Notes: a model not told the origin generated them from the letters alone. A DNA stretch of 64,000 bases from Klebsiella spallanzanii (GCF_902158555.1 NZ_CABGGS010000046.1:248001-312000); one strand, 5' to 3'; positions 25,024 through 34,477 are shown, counted from the stretch's first letter. A program made the numbers and translations.

Positions 25024-26034
25024 TTAACAAATGCGCGGCAGCGGCTCGGCGTGGGGAAGGTCGAGCGTGCGCTTCACGCCGTACAGGCCAATGGATCGCA
25101 CTCCCCGGCGTTCTACAACGTCGCCGATTATCGCCGCATCTCGTCCTAGCGGGTGAGACCGTAAATGCGCAAGTACGTTTTCTGCCGCCTCGCGGGCGAC
25201 GGCAATCACCAGCTTCCCTTCATTGGCGAAATTAAGCGCATCCAGCCCCAGCAGCTCGCACACGCCGCGTACGGTATCGTTCACCGGCAGCTTCTGCTCA
25301 TGCAGCTCGATCCCGCAGCCGCTGGCGGCGGCGAACTCGTGGGCCACCGCGTTTACGCCGCCGCGGGTCGCATCGCGCAGCGCTTTGACGCCAGCAACGT
25401 CGCGCAGGATCTGAATCAATGGCGTCAACACCGCGCAGTCGCTGGACAGCGCGCCGTCCAGACCCATTTGCTCGCGCAGATTGAGGATCGTCGCACCATG
25501 ATCGCCAAGCGTGCCGCTGACCAGCAGGACATCGCCGGCGCTAATCTGCTGTGCGCCCCAGCGAATAGCGGTGGGGATGACGCCGATCCCGGCGGTATTA
25601 ATAAATAGCTTATCCGCTGCCCCGCGCGGCACCACTTTGGTATCGCCGGTGACAATGGCGATACCGGCTTCCCGCGCGGTCTGCGCCATGCTGCTCACCA
25701 CGGCTTCGAGAGTGGCCATCTCCAGACCCTCTTCGAGAATAAACCCGCAGGAGAGGTAGCGCGGGATCGCGCCGCTCACCGCCACATCATTGGCCGTGCC
25801 GCAGACCGCCAGCTTGCCAATATTGCCGCCGGGGAAAAACAGCGGATCGATAACGTAGCTGTCGGTGGAAAAAGCCAGGCGATCGCCCTGGGCCATAAGA
25901 TCGGCGAGATCGATCCGCGCCTGATCCTCCTGCTCCGCCAGCCAGGGGTTGGCGAAAGCCTGCATAAACAGGGATCCGATCAGCTGCTGCATCGCCTGAC
26001 CGCCGCTACCGTGGGCTAACTGGACGCTTTTCAT
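25024..26034 (-). CDS. hypE: Hydrogenase maturation protein HypE
   Basis: Cytoplasmic PurM-like enzyme (336 aa) that dehydrates its C-terminal S-carboxamide to a thiocyanate, giving the cyanide ligand of the NiFe site. The tail PRIC carries the essential last cysteine. DSYVIDPLFFPGGNIGKLAVCGTANDVAVSGA is the ATP-binding region. ATG at 26034 overlaps the hypD stop (ATGA) and matches E. coli length; the open frame further upstream is not part of the protein. Works with HypF (carbamoyl donor) and HypCD. Confidence 0.97.
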   Translation of the reverse strand: MKSVQLAHGSGGQAMQQLIGSLFMQAFANPWLAEQEDQARIDLADLMAQGDRLAFSTDSYVIDPLFFPGGNIGKLAVCGTANDVAVSGAIPRYLSCGFILEEGLEMATLEAVVSSMAQTAREAGIAIVTGDTKVVPRGAADKLFINTAGIGVIPTAIRWGAQQISAGDVLLVSGTLGDHGATILNLREQMGLDGALSSDCAVLTPLIQILRDVAGVKALRDATRGGVNAVAHEFAAASGCGIELHEQKLPVNDTVRGVCELLGLDALNFANEGKLVIAVAREAAENVLAHLRSHPLGRDAAIIGDVVERRGVRSIGLYGVKRTLDLPHAEPLPRIC

Positions 26035-27152
26035 GCTTCTACTTCCTGACTGCGATATTGATACCAGGCGGCGCAGGCGCCTTCCGATGAGACCATCAGC
26101 GCGCCGAACGCGCTTTGCGGGTTGCAGGTATTGCCGAACAGCGGGCACTGGTGCGGTTTACAGCGGCCGGTCAGCACCTCGCCGCAGCGGGCGCGCGGAT
26201 CGTCGCAAACGCGCTGCGGCGCCGGGCGGAAATGCGCCTCGGCGTCAAAGCGTTGATAAGCGGGCGTCAGATGCACGCCGGAGTCGTTAATCACCCCCAG
26301 ACCGCGCCACTCGCTGTCGCCGCTGAGGCAGAAAACGTCGGCGATGGCCGATTGCGCCAGCGGGTTGCCTTCATCAGGCACCACCCGGCGGTACTGGTTT
26401 TCCACTTCGCTGTGCCGCGTTATTGTCTGCTCAACCAGCATCACCGCGCCTTGCAGTAGATCAAGCGGTTCGAATCCTGCCACCACTAATGGACGATGAT
26501 AGTCGCTGGCGATAAATCCGTAAGCGTCTGTACCGATGACCATGCTGACGTGACCGGGGGCGAGAAAGGCGTCGATCCCGTTATCCGGCTGATCGAGCAG
26601 GCTGCGCAGGGTCGGCAGCAGGGTGATGTGCTGGCAGAAAAAGTAGAAGTTGGATACGCCGCGCTCGCGGGCCTGACGCAAGGTCAGGGCGGTGGCGGGC
26701 ATGGTGGTTTCGAAGCCGAGACCAAAGAACACCACTTCACGCTCAGGGTTCTGCTGTGCCAGCTTCAGGGCGTCCATTGGCGAATAGACAATCCGCACGT
26801 CGGCCCCGCGCGATTTTGCCTGCAGCAGCGAACCGCTTTTTCCCGGCACGCGCATGGCATCGCCGAAGGTGCAGAAAATCACCCCCGGACGGCTGGCGAT
26901 ATCGATACAGGCGTCGATGCGCCCCATCGGCAAGACGCACACCGGGCAGCCGGGGCCGTGAATAAACTCGATGTTTTCCGGCAGCAGCTGGTCGAGGCCA
27001 AATTTAAAGATGGCGTGAGTATGGCCGCCGCACACTTCCATTATGCGCAGCGGACGTTCGGCGGTATGCGGCAGCAGGCGCGCGCGCTGCTGGAGATGTT
27101 CCACCAGCTGCATCACTTGCTCCGGGGCGCGGTATTCATCAACAAAACGCAT
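26031..27152 (-). CDS. hypD: Hydrogenase maturation protein HypD
   Basis: Cytoplasmic iron-sulfur scaffold (373 aa) on which the Fe(CN)2CO unit is built with HypC. Conserved motifs include VCGGHTH (~40-46), GPGCPVCVLPMG (~66-77), GFETTMPATA and a cysteine set for the [4Fe-4S] cluster near the C-terminus (CRPHQCPLFGNTCNP-like region, about 325-345). It starts directly after the hypC stop codon, with no gap. Part of hypABCDE-fhlA. Confidence 0.97.
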   Translation of the reverse strand: MRFVDEYRAPEQVMQLVEHLQQRARLLPHTAERPLRIMEVCGGHTHAIFKFGLDQLLPENIEFIHGPGCPVCVLPMGRIDACIDIASRPGVIFCTFGDAMRVPGKSGSLLQAKSRGADVRIVYSPMDALKLAQQNPEREVVFFGLGFETTMPATALTLRQARERGVSNFYFFCQHITLLPTLRSLLDQPDNGIDAFLAPGHVSMVIGTDAYGFIASDYHRPLVVAGFEPLDLLQGAVMLVEQTITRHSEVENQYRRVVPDEGNPLAQSAIADVFCLSGDSEWRGLGVINDSGVHLTPAYQRFDAEAHFRPAPQRVCDDPRARCGEVLTGRCKPHQCPLFGNTCNPQSAFGALMVSSEGACAAWYQYRSQEVEA

Positions 27153-27425
27153 TTACCGCTCCTCACCGTACAGCAGCGCGCCGACGTCCGGCTCCACTTC
27201 AAACATATTTTGCAGCGCTTCCAGGGTGTCGCGGGCTTCGGCCTCGTTTATCACGCTCATGGCGAAGCCGACGTGTACCAGCACCCACTGGCCGAGACGC
27301 GGCTGGCCGCGATCGTCAACCGCGCCCACCAGGGTCAGATCGACTTCGCGCTGAATGCCGCACACTTCGACCTTCGCCAGATTGCCGTCAATGGCGCAGA
27401 TTTGTCCCGGAATGCCTATGCACAT
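27153..27425 (-). CDS. hypC: Hydrogenase maturation chaperone HypC
   Basis: Small chaperone (90 aa) that binds HypD and carries the iron moiety to the hydrogenase-3 large-subunit precursor. It begins MCIGIPGQI with the essential Cys2, exposed after Met removal. [31 protein letters not shown] is typical. It overlaps the end of hypB by 10 bases. Confidence 0.97.
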   Translation of the reverse strand: MCIGIPGQICAIDGNLAKVEVCGIQREVDLTLVGAVDDRGQPRLGQWVLVHVGFAMSVINEAEARDTLEALQNMFEVEPDVGALLYGEER

Positions 27426-28288
27426 TGCTGCGTCTCCAGCCAGTTAAGCCACTGGTCCATGCCCTCGCCGCTGGTGGCGGAGAGCAGAATGATTTCAATA
27501 TTTGGGTTCACTTCGCGGGCGCAGGCCAGGCATTTTTCCACGTCAAAGTTGAGATAGGGCAGCAGGTCGACCTTGTTGAGCAGCATCAGGCTGGCGGCGG
27601 CAAACATATGCGGGTACTTCAGCGGTTTGTCCTCGCCTTCGGTCACCGACAGCACTGCCACTTTATGGCGTTCGCCGAGGTCGAAGCTCGCCGGGCACAC
27701 CAGGTTGCCGACGTTTTCGATAAACAGGATCCCATTGTCAGCCAGCGGCAGGCGCGGGGCGGCGTCGGCAATCATCTGCGCGTCGAGATGGCAGCCTTTG
27801 CCGGTGTTGACCTGAATTGCCGGGGTGCCGGTGGCGCGGATGCGCGCGGCGTCGTTCACCGTCTGCTGATCGCCTTCAATCACCGCGCAGGCGGTTTTCT
27901 CTTTCAGCCGCAGCAGGGTTTCGGTTAACAGGGTGGTTTTGCCGGAACCGGGGCTGGAGACGAGGTTGAGCACCAGTTGGTTTTTAGCGGCGAAGCGAGC
28001 GCGGTTGCGGGCGGCCAGACGGTTGTTTTTATCCAGCACGTCGATTTCCACTTCCAGCATCCGCCGCTGGCTCTGGCCCGGCGCATGAGTACCCGCCTCG
28101 CCGTGACCGTAGTGCAGGTCGCCCGCATCCGAGCGGGTTGGGGAGAAGTTATCGGTTTTGACGCCGGTAATGTTCATTGTCTGGCGCGGGGCGGGTGCGA
28201 AGGGGGCGCTGCGAAACGCCGAATGCGGGTTATGTTCGTCGCCTTCTATATAGAGGTTGCCTTCGCCGCAGCCGCAGGTTGTACACAT
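27416..28288 (-). CDS. hypB: Hydrogenase nickel-insertion GTPase HypB
   Basis: GTPase (290 aa) that inserts nickel with HypA. The N-terminal [10 protein letters not shown] is the high-affinity nickel-binding CxxCGC motif; a linker with some His follows; the G domain has [16 protein letters not shown] (P-loop, residues ~110-125), CH metal site residues in KGCHLD, and NKVDLLPY (G4). It lies between hypA and hypC in the standard order. Confidence 0.97.
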   Translation of the reverse strand: MCTTCGCGEGNLYIEGDEHNPHSAFRSAPFAPAPRQTMNITGVKTDNFSPTRSDAGDLHYGHGEAGTHAPGQSQRRMLEVEIDVLDKNNRLAARNRARFAAKNQLVLNLVSSPGSGKTTLLTETLLRLKEKTACAVIEGDQQTVNDAARIRATGTPAIQVNTGKGCHLDAQMIADAAPRLPLADNGILFIENVGNLVCPASFDLGERHKVAVLSVTEGEDKPLKYPHMFAAASLMLLNKVDLLPYLNFDVEKCLACAREVNPNIEIILLSATSGEGMDQWLNWLETQQCA

Positions 28289-28291
28289 AAT

Positions 28292-28642
28292 TTACTCCTG
28301 ATCTACTTCTATTCGCTGAATCTGTAAGCCGTCGTCTGCCACAATTTGCAGCTGGTCGTTCTGGCACTGCGGGCAGCGGCGCACGTGCTGCGAGATGAGA
28401 TGCACGTACTGTTGGCAGGTTTCACACCAGCATTCAGCCTGTTGTTCGGCGATATGCAGTTCGCAGCCTTCCGCCAGCGTGCCGCGGCACACCAGCTCAA
28501 AGCAGAAGGTCAGCGCGCTGGCTTCCACGCAGGAGAAAGCCCCGACCTTCAGCCACACGCCGGTCACCCGACGCGCGCCGGCCTGCTGCGCCTGCTGTTC
28601 GATAATTTCCAGCGCCCGCTGGCTTAGAGTGATTTCGTGCAT
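28292..28642 (-). CDS. hypA: Hydrogenase nickel-incorporation protein HypA
   Basis: Nickel metallochaperone (116 aa). The N-terminal MHEITL includes the nickel ligand His2; a zinc site is formed by CETCQQY (~73-79) and CPQCQND (~90-96). It is the first gene of hypABCDE-fhlA and is divergent from hycA. A sigma-54 promoter faces it. Confidence 0.97.
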   Translation of the reverse strand: MHEITLSQRALEIIEQQAQQAGARRVTGVWLKVGAFSCVEASALTFCFELVCRGTLAEGCELHIAEQQAECWCETCQQYVHLISQHVRRCPQCQNDQLQIVADDGLQIQRIEVDQE

Positions 28643-28672
28643 GGTGCCTCCGTATCGCGATGGCCCATTAAA

Positions 28673-28688
28673 TGCAATAACGATGCCA
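28673..28688 (-). promoter_or_regulatory. Sigma-54 promoter of hypA
   Basis: The minus strand reads TGGCATCGTTATTGCA: -24 GG and -12 GC with the canonical 10 bp between them, 31 bp before the hypA start. Confidence 0.85.
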
Positions 28689-28710
28689 GGTCATAGCTAA
28701 TGTCATCAAA

Positions 28711-28746
28711 ATGTCGATGACACCCTTCAGACATCGTCATCGACAT
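28711..28746. promoter_or_regulatory. Probable FhlA enhancer sites in the hyc-hyp divergent region
   Basis: ATGTCGATGAC (28711-28721) and its inverted copy GTCATCGACAT (28736-28746) form an 11-bp inverted repeat between the two sigma-54 promoters. The same TGTC/GACA half-site pattern recurs before hydN and between hycA and hycB. This is the position of the FhlA upstream activating sequence in E. coli. Confidence 0.72.
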
Positions 28747-28783
28747 GTCTTTTCCGCTTTATCGATTTATTAAACTCATTAAA

Positions 28784-28796
28784 AATCAATTAATTA
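28784..28796. promoter_or_regulatory. Putative IHF site near the hyc promoter
   Basis: AATCAATTAATTA matches WATCAA-N4-TTR exactly and lies between the FhlA sites and the hyc sigma-54 promoter, where DNA bending is needed. Confidence 0.6.
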
Positions 28797-28802
28797 AATA
28801 TT

Positions 28803-28818
28803 GGCATGGAAAATGCTT
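28803..28818 (+). promoter_or_regulatory. Sigma-54 promoter of hycA
   Basis: GGCATGGAAAATGCTT has the -24 GG (28803-28804) and -12 GC (28815-28816) with 10 bp between, 34 bp before the hycA start. Confidence 0.85.
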
Positions 28819-28851
28819 TACCGGTGCATCTCATACAACGGGGGATCCGGG

Positions 28852-29301
28852 ATGACTATTTGGGAATTAAGTGAAAAGGCGGATTACATCGCCGATCGTC
28901 ACCGCCAGCATCAGGAGCAGTGGCATACCTACTGCAACTCGCTGGTTCAGGGGATAACCCTGTCGAAAGCGCGTCTGCATCACGCCATGAGCTGCGCGCC
29001 GGATAAAGAACTGTGCTTTGTTCTGTTTGGCCATTTTCAGGTCTACGTGGCGCTGGCGGAGGGCTTTAACAGCCACACCATCGAATACTACGTAGAAAGC
29101 AAAGACGGTGACGACAGACGTCTGATTGCGCAGGCCACGCTGGCCACCGACGGTACCATTGATGGTCGGATCAGCAACCGCTCCCGCGAGCAGGTTCTGG
29201 AGCACTATCTGGCGACGATCGCCAGCGTTTATGACCGTCTCTATGAAGCTATGGAACAAGACCAGCCGGTGGATTTAAGCCACCTGACGCTGGCCCGTTA
29301 A
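28852..29301 (+). CDS. hycA: Formate hydrogenlyase regulatory protein HycA
   Basis: Cytoplasmic negative modulator of the formate regulon (149 aa) that counteracts FhlA. The sequence MTIWELSEKADYIADRHRQHQEQW and ITLSKARLHHAMSCAPDKELCFVLFGHF is near-identical in pattern to E. coli HycA. The ATG at 28852 is preceded by GGGATCCGGG and matches that start. It is the first gene of the hyc operon behind the sigma-54 promoter. Confidence 0.96.
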   Translation: MTIWELSEKADYIADRHRQHQEQWHTYCNSLVQGITLSKARLHHAMSCAPDKELCFVLFGHFQVYVALAEGFNSHTIEYYVESKDGDDRRLIAQATLATDGTIDGRISNRSREQVLEHYLATIASVYDRLYEAMEQDQPVDLSHLTLAR

Positions 29302-29305
29302 TCGT

Positions 29306-29337
29306 CAGGTGTCGACAAGTGTCGAAGCTGACACCTG
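29306..29337. promoter_or_regulatory. Inverted repeat between hycA and hycB, candidate FhlA site
   Basis: CAGGTGTC (29306-29313) pairs with GACACCTG (29330-29337), with a further internal GTGTCG. E. coli has an FhlA-binding region at this intergenic position; this is a likely equivalent. Confidence 0.55.
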
Positions 29338-29383
29338 CGCAACCTGTTTTCGTCAAAAATGACTTTCACCTGAGGATGACCCG

Positions 29384-29992
29384 GTGAACCGTTTTGTAAT
29401 TGCTGACTCCACCGTCTGTATCGGCTGCCGCACCTGCGAAGCCGCCTGCGCTGAGACTCACCGCCAACAGGGCCTGCAAGCCATGCCCCGCCTGCGGTTA
29501 ATGCGCAATGAGAAAGAATCCGCGCCGCAGATGTGCCATCACTGTGAAGATGCGCCCTGCGCCGCCGTCTGCCCGGTAAACGCCATTAATCGCGTCGATG
29601 GCGCGGTACAGCTCAACGAGAGCCTGTGCGTAAGCTGCAAGCTGTGCGGCATTGCCTGCCCGTTCGGTGCCATTGAATTTTCCGGCAGCCGTCCGCTGGA
29701 TATTCCGGCTAACGCCAACACGCCAATGGCACCCGCTGCGCCACCAGCACCGGCCCGCGTCAGCTCGCTGCTTGACTGGGTACCTGGCGTGCGCGCCATC
29801 GCCGTCAAATGCGACCTGTGCCATTTCGATGAGCAGGGCCCGGCGTGCGTACGCACCTGCCCGACTAAAGCGCTGCTGCTGGTGGATATCCGCGATATCG
29901 CCCTGGCCAGCAAGCGGAAACGGCAGCTGACCTTTAATACCGACCTCGGCGATCTGTCGCTGTTCCAGGCGCAACAAGGGGACGTGAAATGA
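29384..29992 (+). CDS. hycB: Hydrogenase-3 Fe-S electron-transfer subunit HycB
   Basis: Cytoplasmic ferredoxin-like subunit (202 aa) linking formate dehydrogenase-H to hydrogenase-3. Four [4Fe-4S] motifs are visible: CIGCRTCEAAC, CHHCEDAPCAAVCP, CVSCKLCGIACP and CDLCHFDEQGPACVRTCP. The start is GTG at 29384, preceded by GAGGATG, and matches E. coli MNRFVIADS. Its stop overlaps hycC as ATGA. Confidence 0.97.
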   Translation: MNRFVIADSTVCIGCRTCEAACAETHRQQGLQAMPRLRLMRNEKESAPQMCHHCEDAPCAAVCPVNAINRVDGAVQLNESLCVSCKLCGIACPFGAIEFSGSRPLDIPANANTPMAPAAPPAPARVSSLLDWVPGVRAIAVKCDLCHFDEQGPACVRTCPTKALLLVDIRDIALASKRKRQLTFNTDLGDLSLFQAQQGDVK

Positions 29993-31815
29993 GTGTGATT
30001 TCATTAGTGAATCAGGCGGTGGCCTGGTACGCCGTCAGCGCGGTGCTGGCGTTTCTGTTCACCATGCGTAAACCGCTGAGCGGGGCGATTGCCGGGATTG
30101 GCGGCGCGGTCGCCAGCGTGATGCTGGTGCTGGCGGGCGGAACGGCGCTGCTGACGCCGGAACGCATCAGCGGCGGGATGCTGCCGATGCTGCATTTGAC
30201 CATGCGGGTTGGCGGCGTCAACGCGCTGTGGCTGCTGGCGATTGGCCTGTCGGCGCTGCCAATTTCACTGTTCAATATCTCCTGGCATCGCCATCCGCAG
30301 GTGAAGTCTAACGGTCTGCTGGTGAACCTGTTGCTGGCCGCTGCGACCTGCGCGGTGGTGGTGACGAACTTCGGCGCGCTGGTGGTGATGGCGGAGATTA
30401 TGGCGCTCTGCGCGGCGTTTCTTACCGGCTGCGCGCAGTCCGGCAAGCTGTGGTTTGCGCTGGGTCGACTCGGTACGCTTCTGATGGCATGGAGCTGCTG
30501 GCTGGTGTGGTCGTTCTACGGCACCCTTGAACTGGCGCAGATCACCCAACTGGCGATGGCTGCGCCACAAAACGCGCTGCTGTGGTTCCCGGGTCTGGTG
30601 GGTTTTGCGCTGCTGGCTGGGGTTATCCCGCTGCACGGCTGGGCACCGCAGGCTCACGCGGGCGCGAGCGCTCCGGCTGCCGCGCTGTTCTCGACGGTGG
30701 TAATGAAGGTCGGTCTCTACGGCATCCTGACGGTGTCGCTGGCCGGGAGCGTACCGCCGCTGTGGTGGGGCGTAATGCTGCTGGTGCTGGGGATGATCAC
30801 CGCGTTTATCGGCGGATTGTACGCGCTGATGGAGCATAATATTCAGCGCCTGCTGGCGTACCACACCCTGGAAAACATCGGCATTATTCTGCTCGGCCTC
30901 GGGGCGTTCGTCTCCGGCGTCGCTACTCATAACCCGACCCTGATGGTGCTGGGCTTTATCGGCGGCATGTATCACCTGATCAACCATAGCTTGTTTAAAA
31001 CTACGCTGTTTCTCGGCGCGGGGGCGGTGTGGTTCCGCACCGGTCATCGCGATATCGAGAAGCTCGGCGGAATAGGTAAGAGAATGCCGCTGATTTCGCT
31101 CTCCATGCTGGTGGGGCTGATGGCGATGGCCGCGCTGCCGCCGCTGAACGGTTTTGCCGGGGAGTGGGTTATCTATCAATCCTTTTTCAAGCTAAGTACT
31201 GGCGATGCCTTTATTGGTCGTCTGCTGGGGCCGCTGCTGGCGGTGGGGCTGGCGATTACCGGCGCGCTGGCGGTGATGTGCATGGCGAAAGTCTATGGCG
31301 TTACCTTCCTTGGCGCACCGCGCAGCAAAGAGGCGGAAAACGCCACCTGCGCGCCGTGGCTGATGACCTTTAGCGTGGTGCTTTCTGCCGTTTGCTGCGT
31401 GATTGGCGGGATTGCCGCGCCGTGGTTGCTGCCGCTGGTGAGCGGGGCGTTCCCGGTTCAGGCGGAAGTCTCCAGCGTCGTGTCCCAGCCGCTGATCGCC
31501 ATTCTGCTGATTGCCTGCCCGCTGCTGCCGCTGCTGCTGATGATCTTCTTCAAAGGCGACCGCCTGCCTGCGCGCTCTCGCGGCGCGGCCTGGGTCTGCG
31601 GCTACGACCATGAAAAATCAATGGTGGTGACCGCCCACGGTTTCGCTATGCCGGTGAAAGAAGCTTTTGCGCCGATGCTGAAGCTGCGCCACTGGCTGAA
31701 TCCGGTGCGCCTGGTCCCCGGCTGGCAGAGCGCCTCTGCGCCCGCGCTGTTTCGCGGCGTGGCGCTGGTTGAGCTGGCGGTACTGATGGTGATTGTGATT
31801 TCGCGAGGAGCCTGA
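29989..31815 (+). CDS. hycC: Hydrogenase-3 membrane subunit HycC
   Basis: Large inner-membrane subunit (608 aa) related to NuoL/NuoM-type antiporter subunits and anchoring the formate hydrogenlyase complex. About 14-16 hydrophobic helices are expected. The conserved core PLHGWAPQAHAGASAPAAALFSTVVMKVGLYG and HLINHSLFKTTLFLGAGAVWFRTGHRDIEKLGG are clear. It overlaps hycB and is followed by hycD two bases later. Confidence 0.97.
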   Translation: MSVISLVNQAVAWYAVSAVLAFLFTMRKPLSGAIAGIGGAVASVMLVLAGGTALLTPERISGGMLPMLHLTMRVGGVNALWLLAIGLSALPISLFNISWHRHPQVKSNGLLVNLLLAAATCAVVVTNFGALVVMAEIMALCAAFLTGCAQSGKLWFALGRLGTLLMAWSCWLVWSFYGTLELAQITQLAMAAPQNALLWFPGLVGFALLAGVIPLHGWAPQAHAGASAPAAALFSTVVMKVGLYGILTVSLAGSVPPLWWGVMLLVLGMITAFIGGLYALMEHNIQRLLAYHTLENIGIILLGLGAFVSGVATHNPTLMVLGFIGGMYHLINHSLFKTTLFLGAGAVWFRTGHRDIEKLGGIGKRMPLISLSMLVGLMAMAALPPLNGFAGEWVIYQSFFKLSTGDAFIGRLLGPLLAVGLAITGALAVMCMAKVYGVTFLGAPRSKEAENATCAPWLMTFSVVLSAVCCVIGGIAAPWLLPLVSGAFPVQAEVSSVVSQPLIAILLIACPLLPLLLMIFFKGDRLPARSRGAAWVCGYDHEKSMVVTAHGFAMPVKEAFAPMLKLRHWLNPVRLVPGWQSASAPALFRGVALVELAVLMVIVISRGA

Positions 31816-31817
31816 GA

Positions 31818-32741
31818 ATGAGCGTATTAATTGCATTGTTGCAGGCGCTGGTGTTGTTTGCCGCCGCGCCGCTGTTGTCCGGGATTACTCGCGTTGCGCG
31901 CGCGCGTCTGCATAACCGCCGTGGTCCCGGCGTGTTGCAGGAGTATCGCGACATCATCAAACTGCTGGGTCGTCAGAGCGTCGGCCCTGATGCCTCCGGC
32001 TGGGTGTTCCGCCTGACGCCGTACGTGATGGTCGGTGTGATGCTGACCATCGCCACCGCGCTGCCGGTGGTCACCGTTGAGTCGCCAATGACGGGGTTGG
32101 GTGATCTGATTACCCTGATCTACCTGTTCGCCATCGCCCGCTTCTTCTTTGCCATTTCCGGCCTGGATACCGGCAGCCCGTTTACCGCGATCGGGGCCAG
32201 CCGCGAGGCGATGCTCGGCGTGCTGGTGGAGCCGATTCTGCTGCTCGGTCTGTGGGTTGCGGCGCAGGTCGCGGGTTCCACCCATATCAGCAGCATCACC
32301 GACACCATTTACCACTGGCCTGCCGCGCGCAGTATTCCGCTGATTCTGGCGCTGTGCGCCTGCGCCTTCGCCACCTTTATCGAAATGGGCAAGCTGCCGT
32401 TCGACCTGGCAGAAGCGGAGCAGGAGCTTCAGGAAGGCCCGCTCTCAGAATACAGCGGAAGCGGCTTCGGCGTGCTGAAGTGGGGCATCAGCCTTAAACA
32501 GCTGGTGGTGTTGCAGATGTTTGTCGGCGTGTTTATCCCGTGGGGGCAGATGACCAGTTTTAGCGTCGGCGGTCTGCTACTGGCGCTGGTGGTTGCCGTC
32601 GTCAAGCTGGTGGTTGGCGTACTGATTATCGCCCTGTTCGAAAACAGCATGGCGCGTCTGCGCCTGGATATCACCGGGCGCATTACCTGGACCGGGTTCG
32701 GTTTAGCCTTTTTAGCCTTCGTCTCCTTGCTGGTGGCGTGA
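31818..32741 (+). CDS. hycD: Hydrogenase-3 membrane subunit HycD
   Basis: Inner-membrane subunit of the NuoH type (307 aa) that connects the peripheral hydrogenase arm to HycC. Typical motifs are RRGPGVLQEYRDIIKLLGRQSV (~37-58) and the acidic loop FIEMGKLPFDLAEAEQELQEGPLSEYSGSGFG (~190-220). Confidence 0.97.
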   Translation: MSVLIALLQALVLFAAAPLLSGITRVARARLHNRRGPGVLQEYRDIIKLLGRQSVGPDASGWVFRLTPYVMVGVMLTIATALPVVTVESPMTGLGDLITLIYLFAIARFFFAISGLDTGSPFTAIGASREAMLGVLVEPILLLGLWVAAQVAGSTHISSITDTIYHWPAARSIPLILALCACAFATFIEMGKLPFDLAEAEQELQEGPLSEYSGSGFGVLKWGISLKQLVVLQMFVGVFIPWGQMTSFSVGGLLLALVVAVVKLVVGVLIIALFENSMARLRLDITGRITWTGFGLAFLAFVSLLVA

Positions 32742-32758
32742 TTTAAGAGAGTTTGAGC

Positions 32759-34468
32759 ATGTCTGAAGAAAAAATCGGTCAACACTATCTCGCCGCACTG
32801 CACCAGGCCTTTCCGGGCGTGGTGCTGGATGAAGCCTGGCAGACCAAAGACCAGCTTACCGTGACGGTGAAGGTCAACTATTTACCGGAAGTGGTCGAGT
32901 TCCTCTACTACAAGCAGGGCGGCTGGCTGTCGGTGCTGTTCGGCAACGATGAGCGCAAGCTGAACGGCCACTACGCCGTCTACTATGTGCTGTCGATGGA
33001 GCAGGGGACGAAATGCTGGATCACCGTGCGCGTGGAAGTGGATGCCAATAAACCGGAGTATCCGTCGGTGACGCCACGGGTGCCTGCGGCGGTCTGGGGC
33101 GAGCGCGAAGTGCGCGATATGTACGGCCTGGTGCCGGTAGGGCTGCCGGACGAACGTCGCCTGGTGCTGCCGGACGATTGGCCGGATGAACTCTATCCGC
33201 TGCGTAAAGACAGCATGGATTACCGTCAGCGTCCGGCGCCGACCACCGATGCTGAAACCTATGAATTCATAAATGAACTGGGTACAAAAAAGAACAACGT
33301 GGTGCCGATTGGCCCGCTGCACGTGACTTCCGATGAACCGGGCCACTTCCGCCTGTTCGTTGACGGTGAGAACATTATCGACGCCGACTATCGCCTGTTC
33401 TACGTCCATCGCGGCATGGAAAAGCTGGCGGAAACCCGCATGGGCTACAACGAAGTGACCTTCCTGTCGGACCGCGTGTGCGGCATCTGCGGCTTCGCCC
33501 ACAGCACCGCCTACACCACCTCCGTCGAGAATGCGATGGGCATCGTGGTACCGGAGCGCGCGCAGATGATCCGCGCCATTCTGCTGGAGGTGGAGCGCCT
33601 GCACTCGCACCTGCTCAATCTCGGCCTCGCCTGCCACTTCACCGGCTTCGACTCCGGGTTTATGCAGTTCTTCCGTGTGCGTGAAACGTCGATGAAGATG
33701 GCGGAAATTCTCACCGGGGCGCGTAAAACCTACGGCCTGAACCTGATTGGCGGCATCCGTCGCGACCTGCTGAAAGAGGACATGATCCAGACCCGTCAGC
33801 TGGCGCAGCAGATGCGCCGCGACGTGCAGGAGCTGGTGGATATGCTGCTCAGTACGCCGAATATGGAGCAGCGCACCGTGGGCATTGGTCGTCTCGACCC
33901 GCAGATCGCCCGCGACTTCAGCAACGTCGGCCCGATGGTGCGCGCCAGCGGTCACGCCCGCGACACCCGCGCCGATCACCCGTTTGTCGGCTACGGCCTG
34001 CTGCCGATGGAAGTGCACAGCGAGCAGGGCTGCGACGTGATTTCGCGCCTGAAGGTGCGCATCAACGAAGTCTATACCGCGCTGAACATGATCGACTTCG
34101 GCCTCGATAACCTGCCGGGCGGCCCGCTGATGGTGGAAGGCTTCACCTATATTCCGCACCGCTTCGCGCTTGGGTTCTCGGAAGCGCCGCGCGGAGATGA
34201 TATCCACTGGAGTATGACCGGCGACAACCAGAAGCTGTACCGCTGGCGCTGCCGGGCGGCAACCTACGCCAACTGGCCGACCCTGCGCTATATGCTGCGC
34301 GGCAACACCGTGTCCGATGCGCCGCTGATTATCGGTAGCCTAGACCCTTGCTACTCCTGTACCGATCGCATGACCGTGGTCGATGTGCGCAAGAAGAAGA
34401 GCAAAGTGGTGCCGTACAAAGAGCTGGAGCGCTACAGCATCGAGCGTAAGAACTCGCCGCTGAAATAA
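32759..34468 (+). CDS. hycE: Hydrogenase-3 catalytic large subunit HycE
   Basis: Cytoplasmic NiFe large subunit (569 aa, identical to E. coli length). The N-terminal NuoC-like domain (~1-165) is fused to a NuoD-like catalytic domain. Nickel ligands are in DRVCGICGFAHS (~241-252) and DPCYSCTDRM (~528-537). The C-terminal extension after the second motif (VVDVRKKK to the end) is removed by HycI after nickel insertion. The ATG at 32759 matches MSEEKIGQHYLAAL; a TTG two codons earlier is ignored. Confidence 0.98.
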   Translation: MSEEKIGQHYLAALHQAFPGVVLDEAWQTKDQLTVTVKVNYLPEVVEFLYYKQGGWLSVLFGNDERKLNGHYAVYYVLSMEQGTKCWITVRVEVDANKPEYPSVTPRVPAAVWGEREVRDMYGLVPVGLPDERRLVLPDDWPDELYPLRKDSMDYRQRPAPTTDAETYEFINELGTKKNNVVPIGPLHVTSDEPGHFRLFVDGENIIDADYRLFYVHRGMEKLAETRMGYNEVTFLSDRVCGICGFAHSTAYTTSVENAMGIVVPERAQMIRAILLEVERLHSHLLNLGLACHFTGFDSGFMQFFRVRETSMKMAEILTGARKTYGLNLIGGIRRDLLKEDMIQTRQLAQQMRRDVQELVDMLLSTPNMEQRTVGIGRLDPQIARDFSNVGPMVRASGHARDTRADHPFVGYGLLPMEVHSEQGCDVISRLKVRINEVYTALNMIDFGLDNLPGGPLMVEGFTYIPHRFALGFSEAPRGDDIHWSMTGDNQKLYRWRCRAATYANWPTLRYMLRGNTVSDAPLIIGSLDPCYSCTDRMTVVDVRKKKSKVVPYKELERYSIERKNSPLK

Positions 34469-34477
34469 GGAATCGCC

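Noticed and set aside
32882-34207. 441-codon open frame on the minus strand across hycE
   Set aside because: It lies wholly antisense to the unmistakable hycE gene and has low-complexity His/Arg/Val-rich composition typical of a shadow of a high-GC gene.
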